DNA of 64,000 bases from a bacterium. GTDB lineage: Bacteria > Cyanobacteriota > Vampirovibrionia > Gastranaerophilales > Gastranaerophilaceae. Each line of letters begins with the position of its first letter. Within the stretch, counting starts at the first letter, position 1. The translations under genes were made by a program, and so were the position numbers. Under the pieces are notes generated by a model. That model saw only the letters and a list, made by a program, of their open reading frames with translations. It was not told the origin of the DNA and made no database searches. Where the stretch lies: positions 37,560 to 101,559 of the forward strand of contig JAFUSQ010000036.1 in assembly GCA_017467605.1 (NCBI GenBank), in the 5' to 3' direction. Shown here piece by piece: positions 32,857 to 41,630 of this stretch.

Positions 32857-33663
32857 ATGTACGAACACAAAACAAGCCAAATTGATGATTTAAAAATTCT
32901 CGGCATAAAATGTCACGAACGGATACGTGATAATATTGAAATTTATGACCACGAATTTAAGGATGATAACGAAGAACAGGAAGTTCTTGCAGGACGAACT
33001 ATTTGCACCCATAAGATTTTTGGTTTTCCTATTCTAAAATGGCAAAGCTGTTATGATCCTGAACATCTTTTACCGACTGAACCTGAGCATAAGATTATTT
33101 TGCCCGTACTAAATAAATTGGCAAAAATATCTCTTATCACTGCTGGATGTATTTTGGCTGGTATTTGTATCTTTGTTGCAGGAATTTCTACTGCTCATAA
33201 TGATTGGTTTAATAATACTGTCTATATAAAATCCTATCAGATGCAGAATTTGAACATAAAAAGTCTTAAACCTTATGACAAGGCACTATTTAAGGATGCT
33301 TATTCACAAGTTGAAATGGATGAGGCAAGTGCTAAAAGATACGAACATTACCACGAGTATTATAAAAAGGTTGTGGATAAAATTAAAAGCTTAGATTTTA
33401 ATGATGAAAAAGTCCACAATGTAATTGTTAGCTACATAGACGGCTACGACAAACGCAAGGAAGAAATGATAAATGTTCTGTTTCCTCACCTTTATGATAA
33501 GGATGAGTACGGGGCAAATTATTATGGAACAATAATCGGTTCTATTTATCCGAAAGCGATGATGGAATTTGACAGACAAGAGCTTTTGACCTACCGAATG
33601 ATTTTAGAAAACATGTATGCCGCACCATATATAGAAGATTTTGAAGGTATTTTTGAAGAATAA
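32857..33663 (+). CDS. Single-span membrane protein, unknown
   Basis: A 268-residue protein. A soluble N-terminal part of about 85 residues precedes one membrane helix (ISLITAGCILAGICIFVAGI, about 90-110). The larger part that follows is helical and charged (VDKIKSLDFNDEKVHNVIVS). GGTAAGGAAAG is the ribosome site. It is the last gene of the rightward operon of beta proteins and membrane proteins. Topology and function beyond this are unknown. Confidence 0.65.
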   Translation: MYEHKTSQIDDLKILGIKCHERIRDNIEIYDHEFKDDNEEQEVLAGRTICTHKIFGFPILKWQSCYDPEHLLPTEPEHKIILPVLNKLAKISLITAGCILAGICIFVAGISTAHNDWFNNTVYIKSYQMQNLNIKSLKPYDKALFKDAYSQVEMDEASAKRYEHYHEYYKKVVDKIKSLDFNDEKVHNVIVSYIDGYDKRKEEMINVLFPHLYDKDEYGANYYGTIIGSIYPKAMMEFDRQELLTYRMILENMYAAPYIEDFEGIFEE

Positions 33664-34128
33664 AATTTCTAACTATATAGGGAAATATTATATAAGATTA
33701 TATAAAAACAGGCTCAAACACACATTATTACTGCAAAATTTGACGATTTACCTTTTCTGCCAAAATCTGTTAAAATTCACATATAGACGAATTTTCGCCC
33801 TGTTTTGGTTAAAGGGAAATTTTCATTATAGAGAAGTGAAACCTCACCACGCGAGGGACGTTGAACGAAAATGGTTCCAGATATAATTCAATACTTAAAC
33901 CAACTAAAACTCCCCTTAAAATCCGCGTGAGCGGGGACAGGTTGAATGATTGATTAATTTGTTTATAAAAATTATCTTAAAAATTAGATTTATAATATTT
34001 ACTCTAAAAATTTTTATGTTAAATTTTCAGTATTCTCCCATAAATAAAATTAAGCAGCACTTTGAAAACGTTCCAATAAACTAAATGCTTTGAGGCTGTT
34101 TATATCAACAATTTTTTCGTATAAATCT
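33664..34128. other. Non-coding junction between the XRE unit and the second integrated element
   Basis: No credible gene is seen; an 81-codon frame at 33641-33886 overlaps the previous gene and lacks a ribosome site. Two GC-rich palindromic stretches lie near 33842-33865 and 33910-33948 (see findings). The right part, next to the recombinase stop, probably holds the attachment junction of the element. Confidence 0.5.
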
Positions 34129-35634
34129 TCAAATTTTGTTTCTAATTTTGTACCGAATGGGGAGTTTTTTATTACGATTAAGTCCTTTGGCGAATATGTC
34201 AAAGGGCTTTTTGTAATCATAGTGTATGTTTTCGCCCTCAATGGTCAAGTTCTGAAGTACATAATTTATAAGTTCACGCTTTTCGGTACAATTTCCGAAC
34301 TGGTAAAGGTCATGTATTTCATAGCAAATTTTCAAGAAATTTGCACCTTGTTCAATAAAATTGATACTTGCCTTTTCATAAGCCGTTATATTGCTTTGTA
34401 TTGTTAATAAATCCTGTGTCCATTGATTATGTCGTTCAGCCCAAAAATCTTCCGAAATATTGCCGTCTAACTTGTCTAAATAGATTTTATCAATTCTTTC
34501 TTTTAATTTTTGTTTTTTTACACTTAAACTATGGATTTGTTGTTTTGTATATTCTTCTTCATCATTAAAACTTTCTTTTAATGCCTGTGTAATCCATTCT
34601 CTATGCTCTTGGGTTATAGATATATTTTCAAGTGCTTGTATAATCTGTTTTTCAATCTTTGCTTCGGGTATATAAATATGTTGTTGCTCACATTCACCCC
34701 TACCGCCTGTGCAAGAATAATAGATATATTTACCTTTTTTAATTTCGCCTGATATGTTGCAACCGCATTTTGAACACTTAACCATGCCTGCAAACAAGAA
34801 TTCTCTAGGCTCAAAGTGTTTTGGTTTATTGTCTTTTCTAAATGCTAATTGCGTACGGTCAAACAAATCTTTTGAAATTAAAGGTTGATGTTTTCCTGCG
34901 TATAAAGTTTTCTTAAATACTACCATTCCATAATAAAACGGATTTTTCAAAATGTTTTCAAGTTGTGTTTTGTATGCTTTCGGGGTATTTGGTTTGTATA
35001 TAAATCCCTCGTCATATAACTTTTGAGATAATGCCCTTAATGATATATTGCCCTGTGCATAGAGTTCAAATGCTCTTATAACATATTTTGATGTTTCTTC
35101 ATCAATATAACTTGTATTTTTGTCGTTAAGGTGTTTTGTATATCCATAAGGCGGTTTTCCTGTTACATAGCCGTCTTTCGCTTTTTGTGTTAAACCTTTT
35201 GTAACTTCTTCACCTAAATTTTGTATATATTGCCTAGCCATTAAAACTTTTATGCCCTGCATAAATTTTTCGCTAGAGTGAGAATTTTGGCTGATTATAG
35301 TATTTTCTTTGACAAAATGAATATCAATGCCTAAATCATCAACTGTTGCATAATCGGGAATGTTTCTATATAAGCGGTCTGTTTTTTCTACTAAAATTGT
35401 ATTACATTCCTTTGAATTCTTGATATATTTGAGCATTTCGTTAAAGTTCGTTCTACCCTGACATTTTGCAGTTTCAACATCTTCAAACTCTTTTAGAATA
35501 ATCATACTGTTTTTAGTTGCATAATTTCTCAATAACTCTAATTGAGCCGGAATTGAAAAGCCCTCTTTTTCTTGCTCTTTGCTTGAAACTCTCGCATATA
35601 AAACAACTTTTTTGGGTGAAATTGATTTTTTCAT
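34129..35634 (-). CDS. Large serine recombinase of the second element
   Basis: A 501-residue site-specific integrase. The catalytic domain has Ser17 in YARVSSKEQEKEGFSI and the LVEKTDRLYRN motif. A recombinase domain (about 160-265) is followed by a zinc ribbon (VKCSKCGCNISGEIKK, then YSCTGGRGEC) and a coiled coil (about 345-430). Its ATG overlaps the stop of the MerR-like excisionase gene (ATGA), so both are made together. The last residues (KLPIRYKIRNKI) are probably set by the insertion junction. It differs in sequence from the recombinase near tRNA-Asn. Confidence 0.92.
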   Translation of the reverse strand: MKKSISPKKVVLYARVSSKEQEKEGFSIPAQLELLRNYATKNSMIILKEFEDVETAKCQGRTNFNEMLKYIKNSKECNTILVEKTDRLYRNIPDYATVDDLGIDIHFVKENTIISQNSHSSEKFMQGIKVLMARQYIQNLGEEVTKGLTQKAKDGYVTGKPPYGYTKHLNDKNTSYIDEETSKYVIRAFELYAQGNISLRALSQKLYDEGFIYKPNTPKAYKTQLENILKNPFYYGMVVFKKTLYAGKHQPLISKDLFDRTQLAFRKDNKPKHFEPREFLFAGMVKCSKCGCNISGEIKKGKYIYYSCTGGRGECEQQHIYIPEAKIEKQIIQALENISITQEHREWITQALKESFNDEEEYTKQQIHSLSVKKQKLKERIDKIYLDKLDGNISEDFWAERHNQWTQDLLTIQSNITAYEKASINFIEQGANFLKICYEIHDLYQFGNCTEKRELINYVLQNLTIEGENIHYDYKKPFDIFAKGLNRNKKLPIRYKIRNKI

Positions 35635-35810
35635 TTTTTAATACCCCCTAGAATTGCTTGTATTTCAGATTTTTTATAAAGCCTATATCTATTCATAGGG
35701 TGTCTGTACGGTGTAAGTTTTCCTGCCTTATCCCACCGTCTTAATGTAGTTTTATCAACCCCTAACATTTCCGCTGCTTCTTTGATTGTAATGTAGTCTT
35801 TAATATTCAT
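35631..35810 (-). CDS. MerR-like HTH excisionase-type protein
   Basis: A 59-residue protein (MNIKDYITIKEAAEMLGVDK) with the MerR/HTH_17 pattern 'i.eAA..LGVd..TLRRWdk.GkL.P.R....YRlY'. The part TTLRRWDKAGKLTPYRHPMN shows the recognition helix and wing. Such proteins act as recombination directionality factors or regulators for serine integrases. Its stop overlaps the recombinase start by four bases, confirming coupling. It falls just under 60 residues and is easily missed. Confidence 0.85.
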   Translation of the reverse strand: MNIKDYITIKEAAEMLGVDKTTLRRWDKAGKLTPYRHPMNRYRLYKKSEIQAILGGIKK

Positions 35811-35847
35811 AAATAAAGTATAAATGAATTCAAAACATTATGCAACA

Positions 35848-36384
35848 TTATGTAAAGAAAATATTACTAACATGTTTAAAATATTTATTAAAAATTTCAT
35901 TTCTCTTGCTAATTCTTTCTGCAAATATGCTTAATTCGTCTAAAAAGTCATCTTCATAATTACATATCTCATTAACATCAAAAATTTTTTTTGACTTATA
36001 TAATATGTTATAAAAATCATCTTCAAAAGTTTGAACATCATTTTTAAATAGAAATTGAGCTTCTGTGTATAAAGTATTTACCCTGAAACTTAAACTTTCA
36101 AATTCTTTTGTTAAATTGTCAGTTTTTTTTATTTGGTCAGTTAATAAATCATATCTTCTTTTTTTAAAATTCCATTTAAAAGGTAATATTTTATAAAAAT
36201 CTTTAATAACTTCTTGTAGCTGTCTATAATGTTCTATTCTTTTATTAAACTTATTTTGTTGATACATTTTTATTGATGTAAGCAATGAGCCGATTGCAGC
36301 AACAACTGAAAAAATTGAAGTAATAATCAAAATAATATTTTCTTTATTAACATTTACGATTAAATTTGATATATTAAATTCCAT
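35848..36384 (-). CDS. Membrane protein with helical cytoplasmic domain, paralogue A
   Basis: A 178-residue protein with one N-terminal membrane helix (IILIITSIFSVVAAIGSLLT, about 16-37). The helical domain behind it contains RIEHYRQLQEVIKDFYKILP and LYTEAQFLFKNDVQTFEDDF. Both stretches have close counterparts in the next gene (KKEHYKSIQKVIGEFITIIP, LTTEARHLFKQEVLNFENEL), so the two are tandem paralogues. GAGGGGTAAA is the ribosome site. They lie directly after the type IIG enzyme gene and may be its accessory or a separate membrane effector. Confidence 0.65.
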   Translation of the reverse strand: MEFNISNLIVNVNKENIILIITSIFSVVAAIGSLLTSIKMYQQNKFNKRIEHYRQLQEVIKDFYKILPFKWNFKKRRYDLLTDQIKKTDNLTKEFESLSFRVNTLYTEAQFLFKNDVQTFEDDFYNILYKSKKIFDVNEICNYEDDFLDELSIFAERISKRNEIFNKYFKHVSNIFFT

Positions 36385-36394
36385 TTTACCCCTC

Positions 36395-37153
36395 TTATTT
36401 GTTCTTATGATGTGTCATTTTGCGTTCTATTATGGTTTGGCTGGCATGAGAATAATTTTCAAATTTCTTTTCAGGGGAATTTGTATTATTTATAATAGTT
36501 ATGGTTTGATTTGTCTTTATATTTTTAGTTTCATTATGTGAATAAACCATAACGATAAAATTTAAAACAAAAAGAAATATTCCTATTAAAAATATCAAGC
36601 ATATAAAATTTTTTAATGTATTTAATTTGAAAAATTTTGTTTCTTCAAAAATGTTTAAGTCATCTTCATAAATATCTTCTTTATTTCGGATTTTTTCAGA
36701 TATTGCTTTTATATTATTAGTTATGCCGTCTATCCATGTATTTTTATCATATTTTTTGATTAAATATAATCTTATTGTAGAAAATATCTCATAAAGTTCA
36801 TTTTCAAAATTTAAGACTTCTTGCTTAAAGAGATGTCTTGCTTCTGTTGTTAATAAATTAGTAGTTATATATAATTCGTTTATTTTTTGTTTGAATTCAT
36901 CATTAGTGTTAATTTCGTTTGAAATAATAGCAAATTGATTATTTGTTTCAGTATAAGGAATTATTGTTATAAATTCACCGATTACTTTTTGGATTGATTT
37001 ATAATGCTCTTTCTTTACTCTATGTATATCAAATTTTCTTTGTAACTCGGAAGTGTACCATTGTAAACAAGAAAAACAAATTAAAAAGATTGTTAATAAA
37101 CTACTTAAAAATCCTGAATTACTGTTGCACCATTCAATTATATAATCAAACAT
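36395..37153 (-). CDS. Membrane protein, paralogue B
   Basis: A 252-residue protein with an N-terminal membrane helix (LSSLLTIFLICFSCLQWYTS), a helical domain homologous to paralogue A, and a second membrane helix (ICLIFLIGIFLFVLNFIVMV, about 185-206) followed by a polar tail. GAGGGGGTATAA lies before the ATG, which overlaps the end of the type IIG gene. The domain resembles generic two-helix effector partners in defence loci, but no family can be named with confidence. Confidence 0.65.
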   Translation of the reverse strand: MFDYIIEWCNSNSGFLSSLLTIFLICFSCLQWYTSELQRKFDIHRVKKEHYKSIQKVIGEFITIIPYTETNNQFAIISNEINTNDEFKQKINELYITTNLLTTEARHLFKQEVLNFENELYEIFSTIRLYLIKKYDKNTWIDGITNNIKAISEKIRNKEDIYEDDLNIFEETKFFKLNTLKNFICLIFLIGIFLFVLNFIVMVYSHNETKNIKTNQTITIINNTNSPEKKFENYSHASQTIIERKMTHHKNK

Positions 37154-40100
37154 TTATACCCCCTCAATGATTTTTATTTCTTCTGCTGATATGTTATAGA
37201 GGGTATAAATTTCTTGATTTATAGCGGTTTCAAAGGCTTGTATATCTTTTTCAATACTTAATAGCATTGATGATTTTTCTTTATACCAATTCATTAAAGT
37301 TTCAATTTTATCAATGCCGATTTCAACCCCCATGCCTGCCAGTTCGTCTTTAAAAGGATTTATACCCATTTTGTAGAATTCGTTTAATTTACTTGGAATA
37401 GTTTGCAAATTGTAATTAAGTTTAATTGCTTCTAAACAAGTTTCTAGGCTATTTTTTAAGAGTTTTGTTTGTTCTATTAGTCTTAATACCATATTGCCGA
37501 TTTTCTCTTGAATTTCGTTTTCTGCAACTTTAACAGGAATTTTTAATAACGGCTCTTTATCAACTTGAAACATATCGCCCTGCATTTTTCCTTGATTTTT
37601 TAGCCAAAATTTAATGAGATTAGAATTCAATAATCCTGTTAAATACTTCATATTCAAGCGGTCTGTTTTAATTGAATAAAAAGTTTGTGATACATAACAA
37701 TCAAAATCCGTATAAGAAAATGTTGGCTCTATACATTTTCTATAAGAAATAATCTTTTCCCCTTTAAAGAATTTTTCATCTCTTGCCCTATGCAAGCCAT
37801 AAGGTTTATTTGATGATGTTATAATTCTTTGAAATTTATCTAAGTGTGCTTTTACATTAGGGTATTTTAATATTTCTTTTTCATCTTTAAATTTTGAACT
37901 TGTATATATTACCCAAAATTGATTTTTTGATGTTCCATAATATTTATACAGTTCATTACTTGTATAATAAGGTTTTATAAGGTCTTGTAATTCACAATCA
38001 TTAAATTTTAATAATTGCTTTTCATTTTCTGAAATACAAAATATGCCGTCATCTTTTTTAAACGGCTCACCTAAAATATTTGCATTAGTATTATTTAAAA
38101 AATCCTGCGGAGCAACTATGCCCTGTCCGATTTCTTTATCTTCAAAATAGGTTATATTCTCATTTTTAGCAATTTTATCTATAACAACATCAATATTGTT
38201 ATTTAAGAATGTAATATTTTTGTCTTTTAATTCACTTGGTTTTATAGTTGCTCTAAATTTTGTAATTCCTGTTATACTTTCTTGCAAATCATTTTCAATA
38301 AATCCTTTTATAATATCTTCACCTAAATTTTTATCTTCCACTTTGCAATAATCAACTTCGTAACTTTCTCTAGGTGTGCATTTTTTGAACACAAAAATCA
38401 TTGTTTGAATTCCTGCGTCCTTAAATACTTTGAAATCGCCAAAATCAATAAATTTAATTATTTCACCGTCTTGTAAAATCTTGTTTCTGAAAATGCTTGC
38501 ACCGGAATTTGTTAGCCAACTGTTTGGAGCAATAAAACTTAAATATCCGTTATCGGTTAATTTGTCTATGGCTTGACACGCAAAAAGTGTCCATAAGTCC
38601 ATTTTCCCCTGATAGTAAGGGCTGGCATGCAATCCGTCAAATGCTTTTTTGTTTGTATATTCTTTAATGTATGGTGGATTTCCGATAATTATATGAAATT
38701 TGCCGTCATTATTATCTTCTAGCCAATCATAAAATAAAGAATTACCGCATTTTATATTTTTATCTAGGTTTTGGAGCGGAGCGGATTTGTTTGCAGTTTT
38801 CAACCATAAAGCAAGTTTTGTAATTTCCGTACTTTCGGGGTTAATATCTATTCCAAAAAGATTATTTAAGAGTATTGTACGGTCATTTTCAATAGGGTTT
38901 GTATGCGAAAATATATTTAAGTTCTTTGCACTTCCAACTTCGCTTATTTTCCTGTCTAATTGTATTTGATATTCTTTCCTTAATGATGTATGAGCCTGAT
39001 TTAAAAATGCACCGCTTCCGCAAGAACTATCCAAAATTTTTATGTTTTTTAACTGTTCGGGATTTTCTTCTAAATATCTTTCAATAGTATTTTTTACTAT
39101 GTAATGAGTAATATATTCAGGTGTATAGTGTATTCCGTCTTTTTTGCGTTTGGAATTCTTTTTATCCTCTTGTATTCCGTCAAGTTCATTTTTTATCTGT
39201 TCTAAATCTGATAATGATTGTTCAAATATGTGTCCTAAAATGTTTACATTCAAATCGCTTTCAAAGTCATAGCGTGCTAATTCCTTGATATGAGTAAACA
39301 TTTCATCTTTTATTATCAGTTTGTCTAAAATCTCATCATAAGCAAATAAACCGCCATTATATGCGTTTATAGGCGGATTTACATTATTGTTTCCTTTATC
39401 TATTGCAACAAATAAACCTCTGAACTGTTCCCATATCTTACATTCAGATAGTGAAAACGAGTTTTGAGCCATTTTATAAATGTTTTCAACCGTATTATGC
39501 GGTAAAAGTCCTGCGGTATCTTCACAAAAGAAAATAAATATAAATCTATCCAATAATTTTTGAGTTTTTTCCAATAATAATTTTTTGTCAAAATCGGGGT
39601 TATTCTCTACAATATGCTCAAATAAAATCTTTCTAACAGTTTTGAATTCTGCATAAAACTCTTTTGTAATATCAATATCGGCTTCGCCCGATTGTTTTAT
39701 TAGCAAATCCATTTGAGAGCAAGAATTTTCATTTAAAAGATTTTCCTTGCATAAGCAATAATAAAATCTTTTAAACTCTTTTTCTTCGTGCAAGTTCAAA
39801 ATGTCAAATTCTTCATAAGCCGTTTGTCCTTTGGATTTATGGTAAAGTCTTGTATATCTGAAATTTGATACAATTACCCAATCACAATCCGCAAATTTGT
39901 AAAGGTATTGAAAAGCCTGTTCAACAGGTGTTTGCTTGCTTTCTCTTGATTGTTGCTTACTGTCTAAATTACATTGAGCGTCTTTCAGTTCAATTACACA
40001 TCTTGTTTTTGCTGATGTTTTGGAATAATACCCCAAAGAGCCGTCTGCTTCTTTGCCGTCCACTTCGGTTTTGGCTTCCTGCTTTAATGTCCACACTTCC

Positions 40101-40321
40101 TGCCCGTCATCTTGCATTGTATAACCCAAAATTTCGCAAAAGAATTTTGAGAAAAATTTGCCCTGTAATGATGTTTCTTTTGCTTTGCTTAAATCGTGGT
40201 CTTTAAATGCCGTCTGCCACGCTGATATGATTTCGTCAATCCTTTGTCGCTTATTGCTATCAGGAAAATTAAACTTTTCCACACAACTTTTAAGCAACTT
40301 CTGATTTAGAAGTGTTGCCAT
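37154..40321 (-). CDS. Type IIG restriction-modification enzyme (Eco57I-like fusion)
   Basis: A 1055-residue single-chain restriction and methylation enzyme. The N-terminal nuclease has the PD-(D/E)XK-type pair EADGSL (Asp93) and IELKDA (Glu111, Lys113). An N6-adenine methyltransferase core follows, with motif I LDSSCGSGAF (430-439) and motif IV NPPY (548-551). The C-terminal third carries the TaqI-like target-recognition domain. The ATG at 40321 (MATLLNQKLL) has AGGACATTCGAGA upstream; a TTG 11 codons earlier lacks a site. It is the defence cargo of the second element, transcribed with the two membrane paralogues. Confidence 0.9.
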   Translation of the reverse strand: MATLLNQKLLKSCVEKFNFPDSNKRQRIDEIISAWQTAFKDHDLSKAKETSLQGKFFSKFFCEILGYTMQDDGQEVWTLKQEAKTEVDGKEADGSLGYYSKTSAKTRCVIELKDAQCNLDSKQQSRESKQTPVEQAFQYLYKFADCDWVIVSNFRYTRLYHKSKGQTAYEEFDILNLHEEKEFKRFYYCLCKENLLNENSCSQMDLLIKQSGEADIDITKEFYAEFKTVRKILFEHIVENNPDFDKKLLLEKTQKLLDRFIFIFFCEDTAGLLPHNTVENIYKMAQNSFSLSECKIWEQFRGLFVAIDKGNNNVNPPINAYNGGLFAYDEILDKLIIKDEMFTHIKELARYDFESDLNVNILGHIFEQSLSDLEQIKNELDGIQEDKKNSKRKKDGIHYTPEYITHYIVKNTIERYLEENPEQLKNIKILDSSCGSGAFLNQAHTSLRKEYQIQLDRKISEVGSAKNLNIFSHTNPIENDRTILLNNLFGIDINPESTEITKLALWLKTANKSAPLQNLDKNIKCGNSLFYDWLEDNNDGKFHIIIGNPPYIKEYTNKKAFDGLHASPYYQGKMDLWTLFACQAIDKLTDNGYLSFIAPNSWLTNSGASIFRNKILQDGEIIKFIDFGDFKVFKDAGIQTMIFVFKKCTPRESYEVDYCKVEDKNLGEDIIKGFIENDLQESITGITKFRATIKPSELKDKNITFLNNNIDVVIDKIAKNENITYFEDKEIGQGIVAPQDFLNNTNANILGEPFKKDDGIFCISENEKQLLKFNDCELQDLIKPYYTSNELYKYYGTSKNQFWVIYTSSKFKDEKEILKYPNVKAHLDKFQRIITSSNKPYGLHRARDEKFFKGEKIISYRKCIEPTFSYTDFDCYVSQTFYSIKTDRLNMKYLTGLLNSNLIKFWLKNQGKMQGDMFQVDKEPLLKIPVKVAENEIQEKIGNMVLRLIEQTKLLKNSLETCLEAIKLNYNLQTIPSKLNEFYKMGINPFKDELAGMGVEIGIDKIETLMNWYKEKSSMLLSIEKDIQAFETAINQEIYTLYNISAEEIKIIEGV

Positions 40322-40500
40322 TCTCGAATGTCCTATAATCTCTTTTAGCTGCAAATAACATTTGAATAAGATTTTTTAATCTTTAAACCATGTTATTTGT
40401 TATAAGTTTACAAAGAAATCGGATTTTTTGCAAATTACATAACCTTTTGATGTGTTTATGATTATTCGCTGTCAGGTAACATGAAATGAGGGATAATTAT

Positions 40501-40818
40501 ATGGAAGTCAAAAAACGATTAGGAAAAAGAATACAAGAATTGAGAATTAAGAATAATCTTAAGCAATCAGAACTTGCTGAAAAAATTGATATTGCAACAA
40601 AATCCCAAAGTTGTATAGAAACAGGAAAAAATTATCCCACCGCTGAAAATATTGAAAAATATGCAAAGGCCTTTAATGTTGATGTCGCTGAAGTTTTAGA
40701 CATAGGGCATATAAAAACATCTGATGAATTATTATCTGAAATGATTGAAATGTTAAAATCCGCTGATGAAAACGAAATCGTAACATCTTATAGAGTTTTA
40801 AAAGGAATTCTGCATTAA
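40501..40818 (+). CDS. XRE-family regulator near the type IIG gene
   Basis: A 105-residue protein (MEVKKRLGKRIQELRIKNNL) with a standard HTH (QSELAEKIDIATKSQSCIET GKNYPTAENIEKY) and a short acidic C-terminal helix. The ATG at 40501 follows GAGGGATAATTAT; an ATG at 40486 is also possible. It is divergent from the type IIG gene with about 180 bases between. It is therefore probably a controller protein that delays restriction until the host is methylated. Confidence 0.8.
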   Translation: MEVKKRLGKRIQELRIKNNLKQSELAEKIDIATKSQSCIETGKNYPTAENIEKYAKAFNVDVAEVLDIGHIKTSDELLSEMIEMLKSADENEIVTSYRVLKGILH

Positions 40819-40820
40819 AA

Positions 40821-40856
40821 AAGAAAACCACACCGCTAGCATAGTGTGATTTTCTT
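40821..40856. terminator. Terminator after the XRE regulator
   Basis: AAGAAAA-C-CACAC pairs with GTGTG-A-TTTTCTT (one internal mismatch) around a 10-base loop. It serves the plus-strand gene and also faces the minus-strand gene that ends at 40888. Confidence 0.7.
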
Positions 40857-40887
40857 CAACTTTCTCATTTGTACTAGTACAAGTACA

Positions 40888-41079
40888 TTATATCATACTG
40901 TTAAACAATATGTAAGCCACCAAAACAATTATTATAAGGCTTAAAATCACGCTTATAGTAATATATCTTTGTTGTATTACTCTTAAATCCGTCATATAGT
41001 CTTGTAAGAGCAATAAAACGCCCTCTTTGTCCAGTTCTTCAAGAAATTCTCTGATTGAAAACATTGTTTTTTCTTCCAT
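40888..41079 (-). CDS. Small tail-anchored membrane protein
   Basis: A 63-residue protein: a charged N-terminal helix (FSIREFLEELDKEGVLLLLQ) followed by one C-terminal membrane helix (YITISVILSLIIIVLVAYIL). AAAGGAAAATAAATT is a good ribosome site. The next gene upstream (62 residues) has the same architecture. Paired small membrane proteins like these on phages or satellites can be holin-like or interfere with other phages; none of this is shown here. Confidence 0.6.
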   Translation of the reverse strand: MEEKTMFSIREFLEELDKEGVLLLLQDYMTDLRVIQQRYITISVILSLIIIVLVAYILFNSMI

Positions 41080-41126
41080 AATTTATTTTCCTTTCTGCTT
41101 GTATTACTTGTATTATCTTATTTTTA

Positions 41127-41166
41127 AACAATAGGCATACTCCATGCCGGAAGTACGCCCATTGTT
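41127..41166 (-). terminator. Terminator between two small membrane genes
   Basis: On the minus strand AACAATGGGCGTAC pairs with GTATGCCTATTGTT (two G-U pairs) and is followed by TTTAAAAAT. The G-U pairs occur only in the minus-strand RNA, which fixes the direction. Confidence 0.75.
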
Positions 41167-41180
41167 CCCTACTTCCCCCA

Positions 41181-41369
41181 CTATTTAATAATAATGACGG
41201 TTAAAATAATGATTATAATTGCCATAACTCCGATTATTATTCTATGAGTTATTATTGAGTTCATTAAATCAACAATTATCCCCTGCATAGCCCTGAATTT
41301 TAATTCTTCGGGTAATGTGTTGAATATTTGTTTAACTGTGTTACATCTGATTTCTTCTTGATTTTTCAT
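41181..41369 (-). CDS. Small tail-anchored membrane protein
   Basis: A 62-residue protein with a soluble helix (CNTVKQIFNTLPEELKFRAM) and a strongly hydrophobic C-terminal span rich in isoleucine (IIIGVMAIIIIILTVIIIK). AAAGGAAAATAATACA precedes the ATG. It is similar in layout, though not clearly in sequence, to the 63-residue neighbour. Confidence 0.6.
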   Translation of the reverse strand: MKNQEEIRCNTVKQIFNTLPEELKFRAMQGIIVDLMNSIITHRIIIGVMAIIIIILTVIIIK

Positions 41370-41409
41370 TGTATTATTTTCCTTTCATAGTTTGTATTGT
41401 CTAAAGAAA

Positions 41410-41441
41410 AGGGGAGCGGATTGTTTCCGCTTCAATCCCCT
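41410..41441 (-). terminator. Terminator of the DUF3987-like gene
   Basis: On the minus strand AGGGGA...GCGGA-aacaa-TCCGC...TCCCCT forms a stem with an inner asymmetric bulge, followed by TTTTCTTT. Confidence 0.75.
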
Positions 41442-41479
41442 AAATAAGAACATTCGAGTAAGTTTATAAGGTAATTCCA

Positions 41480-41619
41480 GTAAAAGTGGTAAAAGTCAAT
41501 TATATTGGGGATTACAGGCATGCAATCTTTGGTAATTCATTGGTAAAAGCATTTTCACTTACCGCTAATGTTACATATATTGCAACTGTAAAAGCCCCAT
41601 AAATAAACGGTTTTACCGC
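41480..41619. repeat. Iteron-like GGTAAAAG repeats
   Basis: GTAAAAGT (41480), GGTAAAAGT (41488), GGTAAAAGC (41542), GTAAAAGC (41588) and the inverse GTTTTACCGC (41610-41619) lie in 140 bp directly downstream of the replication-type ATPase gene. Repeats of this density next to a replication gene suggest an origin. Confidence 0.45.
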
Positions 41620-41630
41620 TTTTATTGGTT

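Noticed and set aside
33641..33886. 81-codon plus-strand frame after the rightward operon
   Set aside because: It overlaps the end of the previous gene, has no ribosome site and runs into the GC-rich palindromes.
33836..33950. An intact CRISPR array
   Set aside because: Only two imperfect, unequally spaced palindromic units are present and no cas gene is in the window.
34050..34241. 63-codon minus-strand frame at the end of the second recombinase
   Set aside because: It overlaps the recombinase gene in another frame. It may hold an older version of the C-terminus but shows no start signal.
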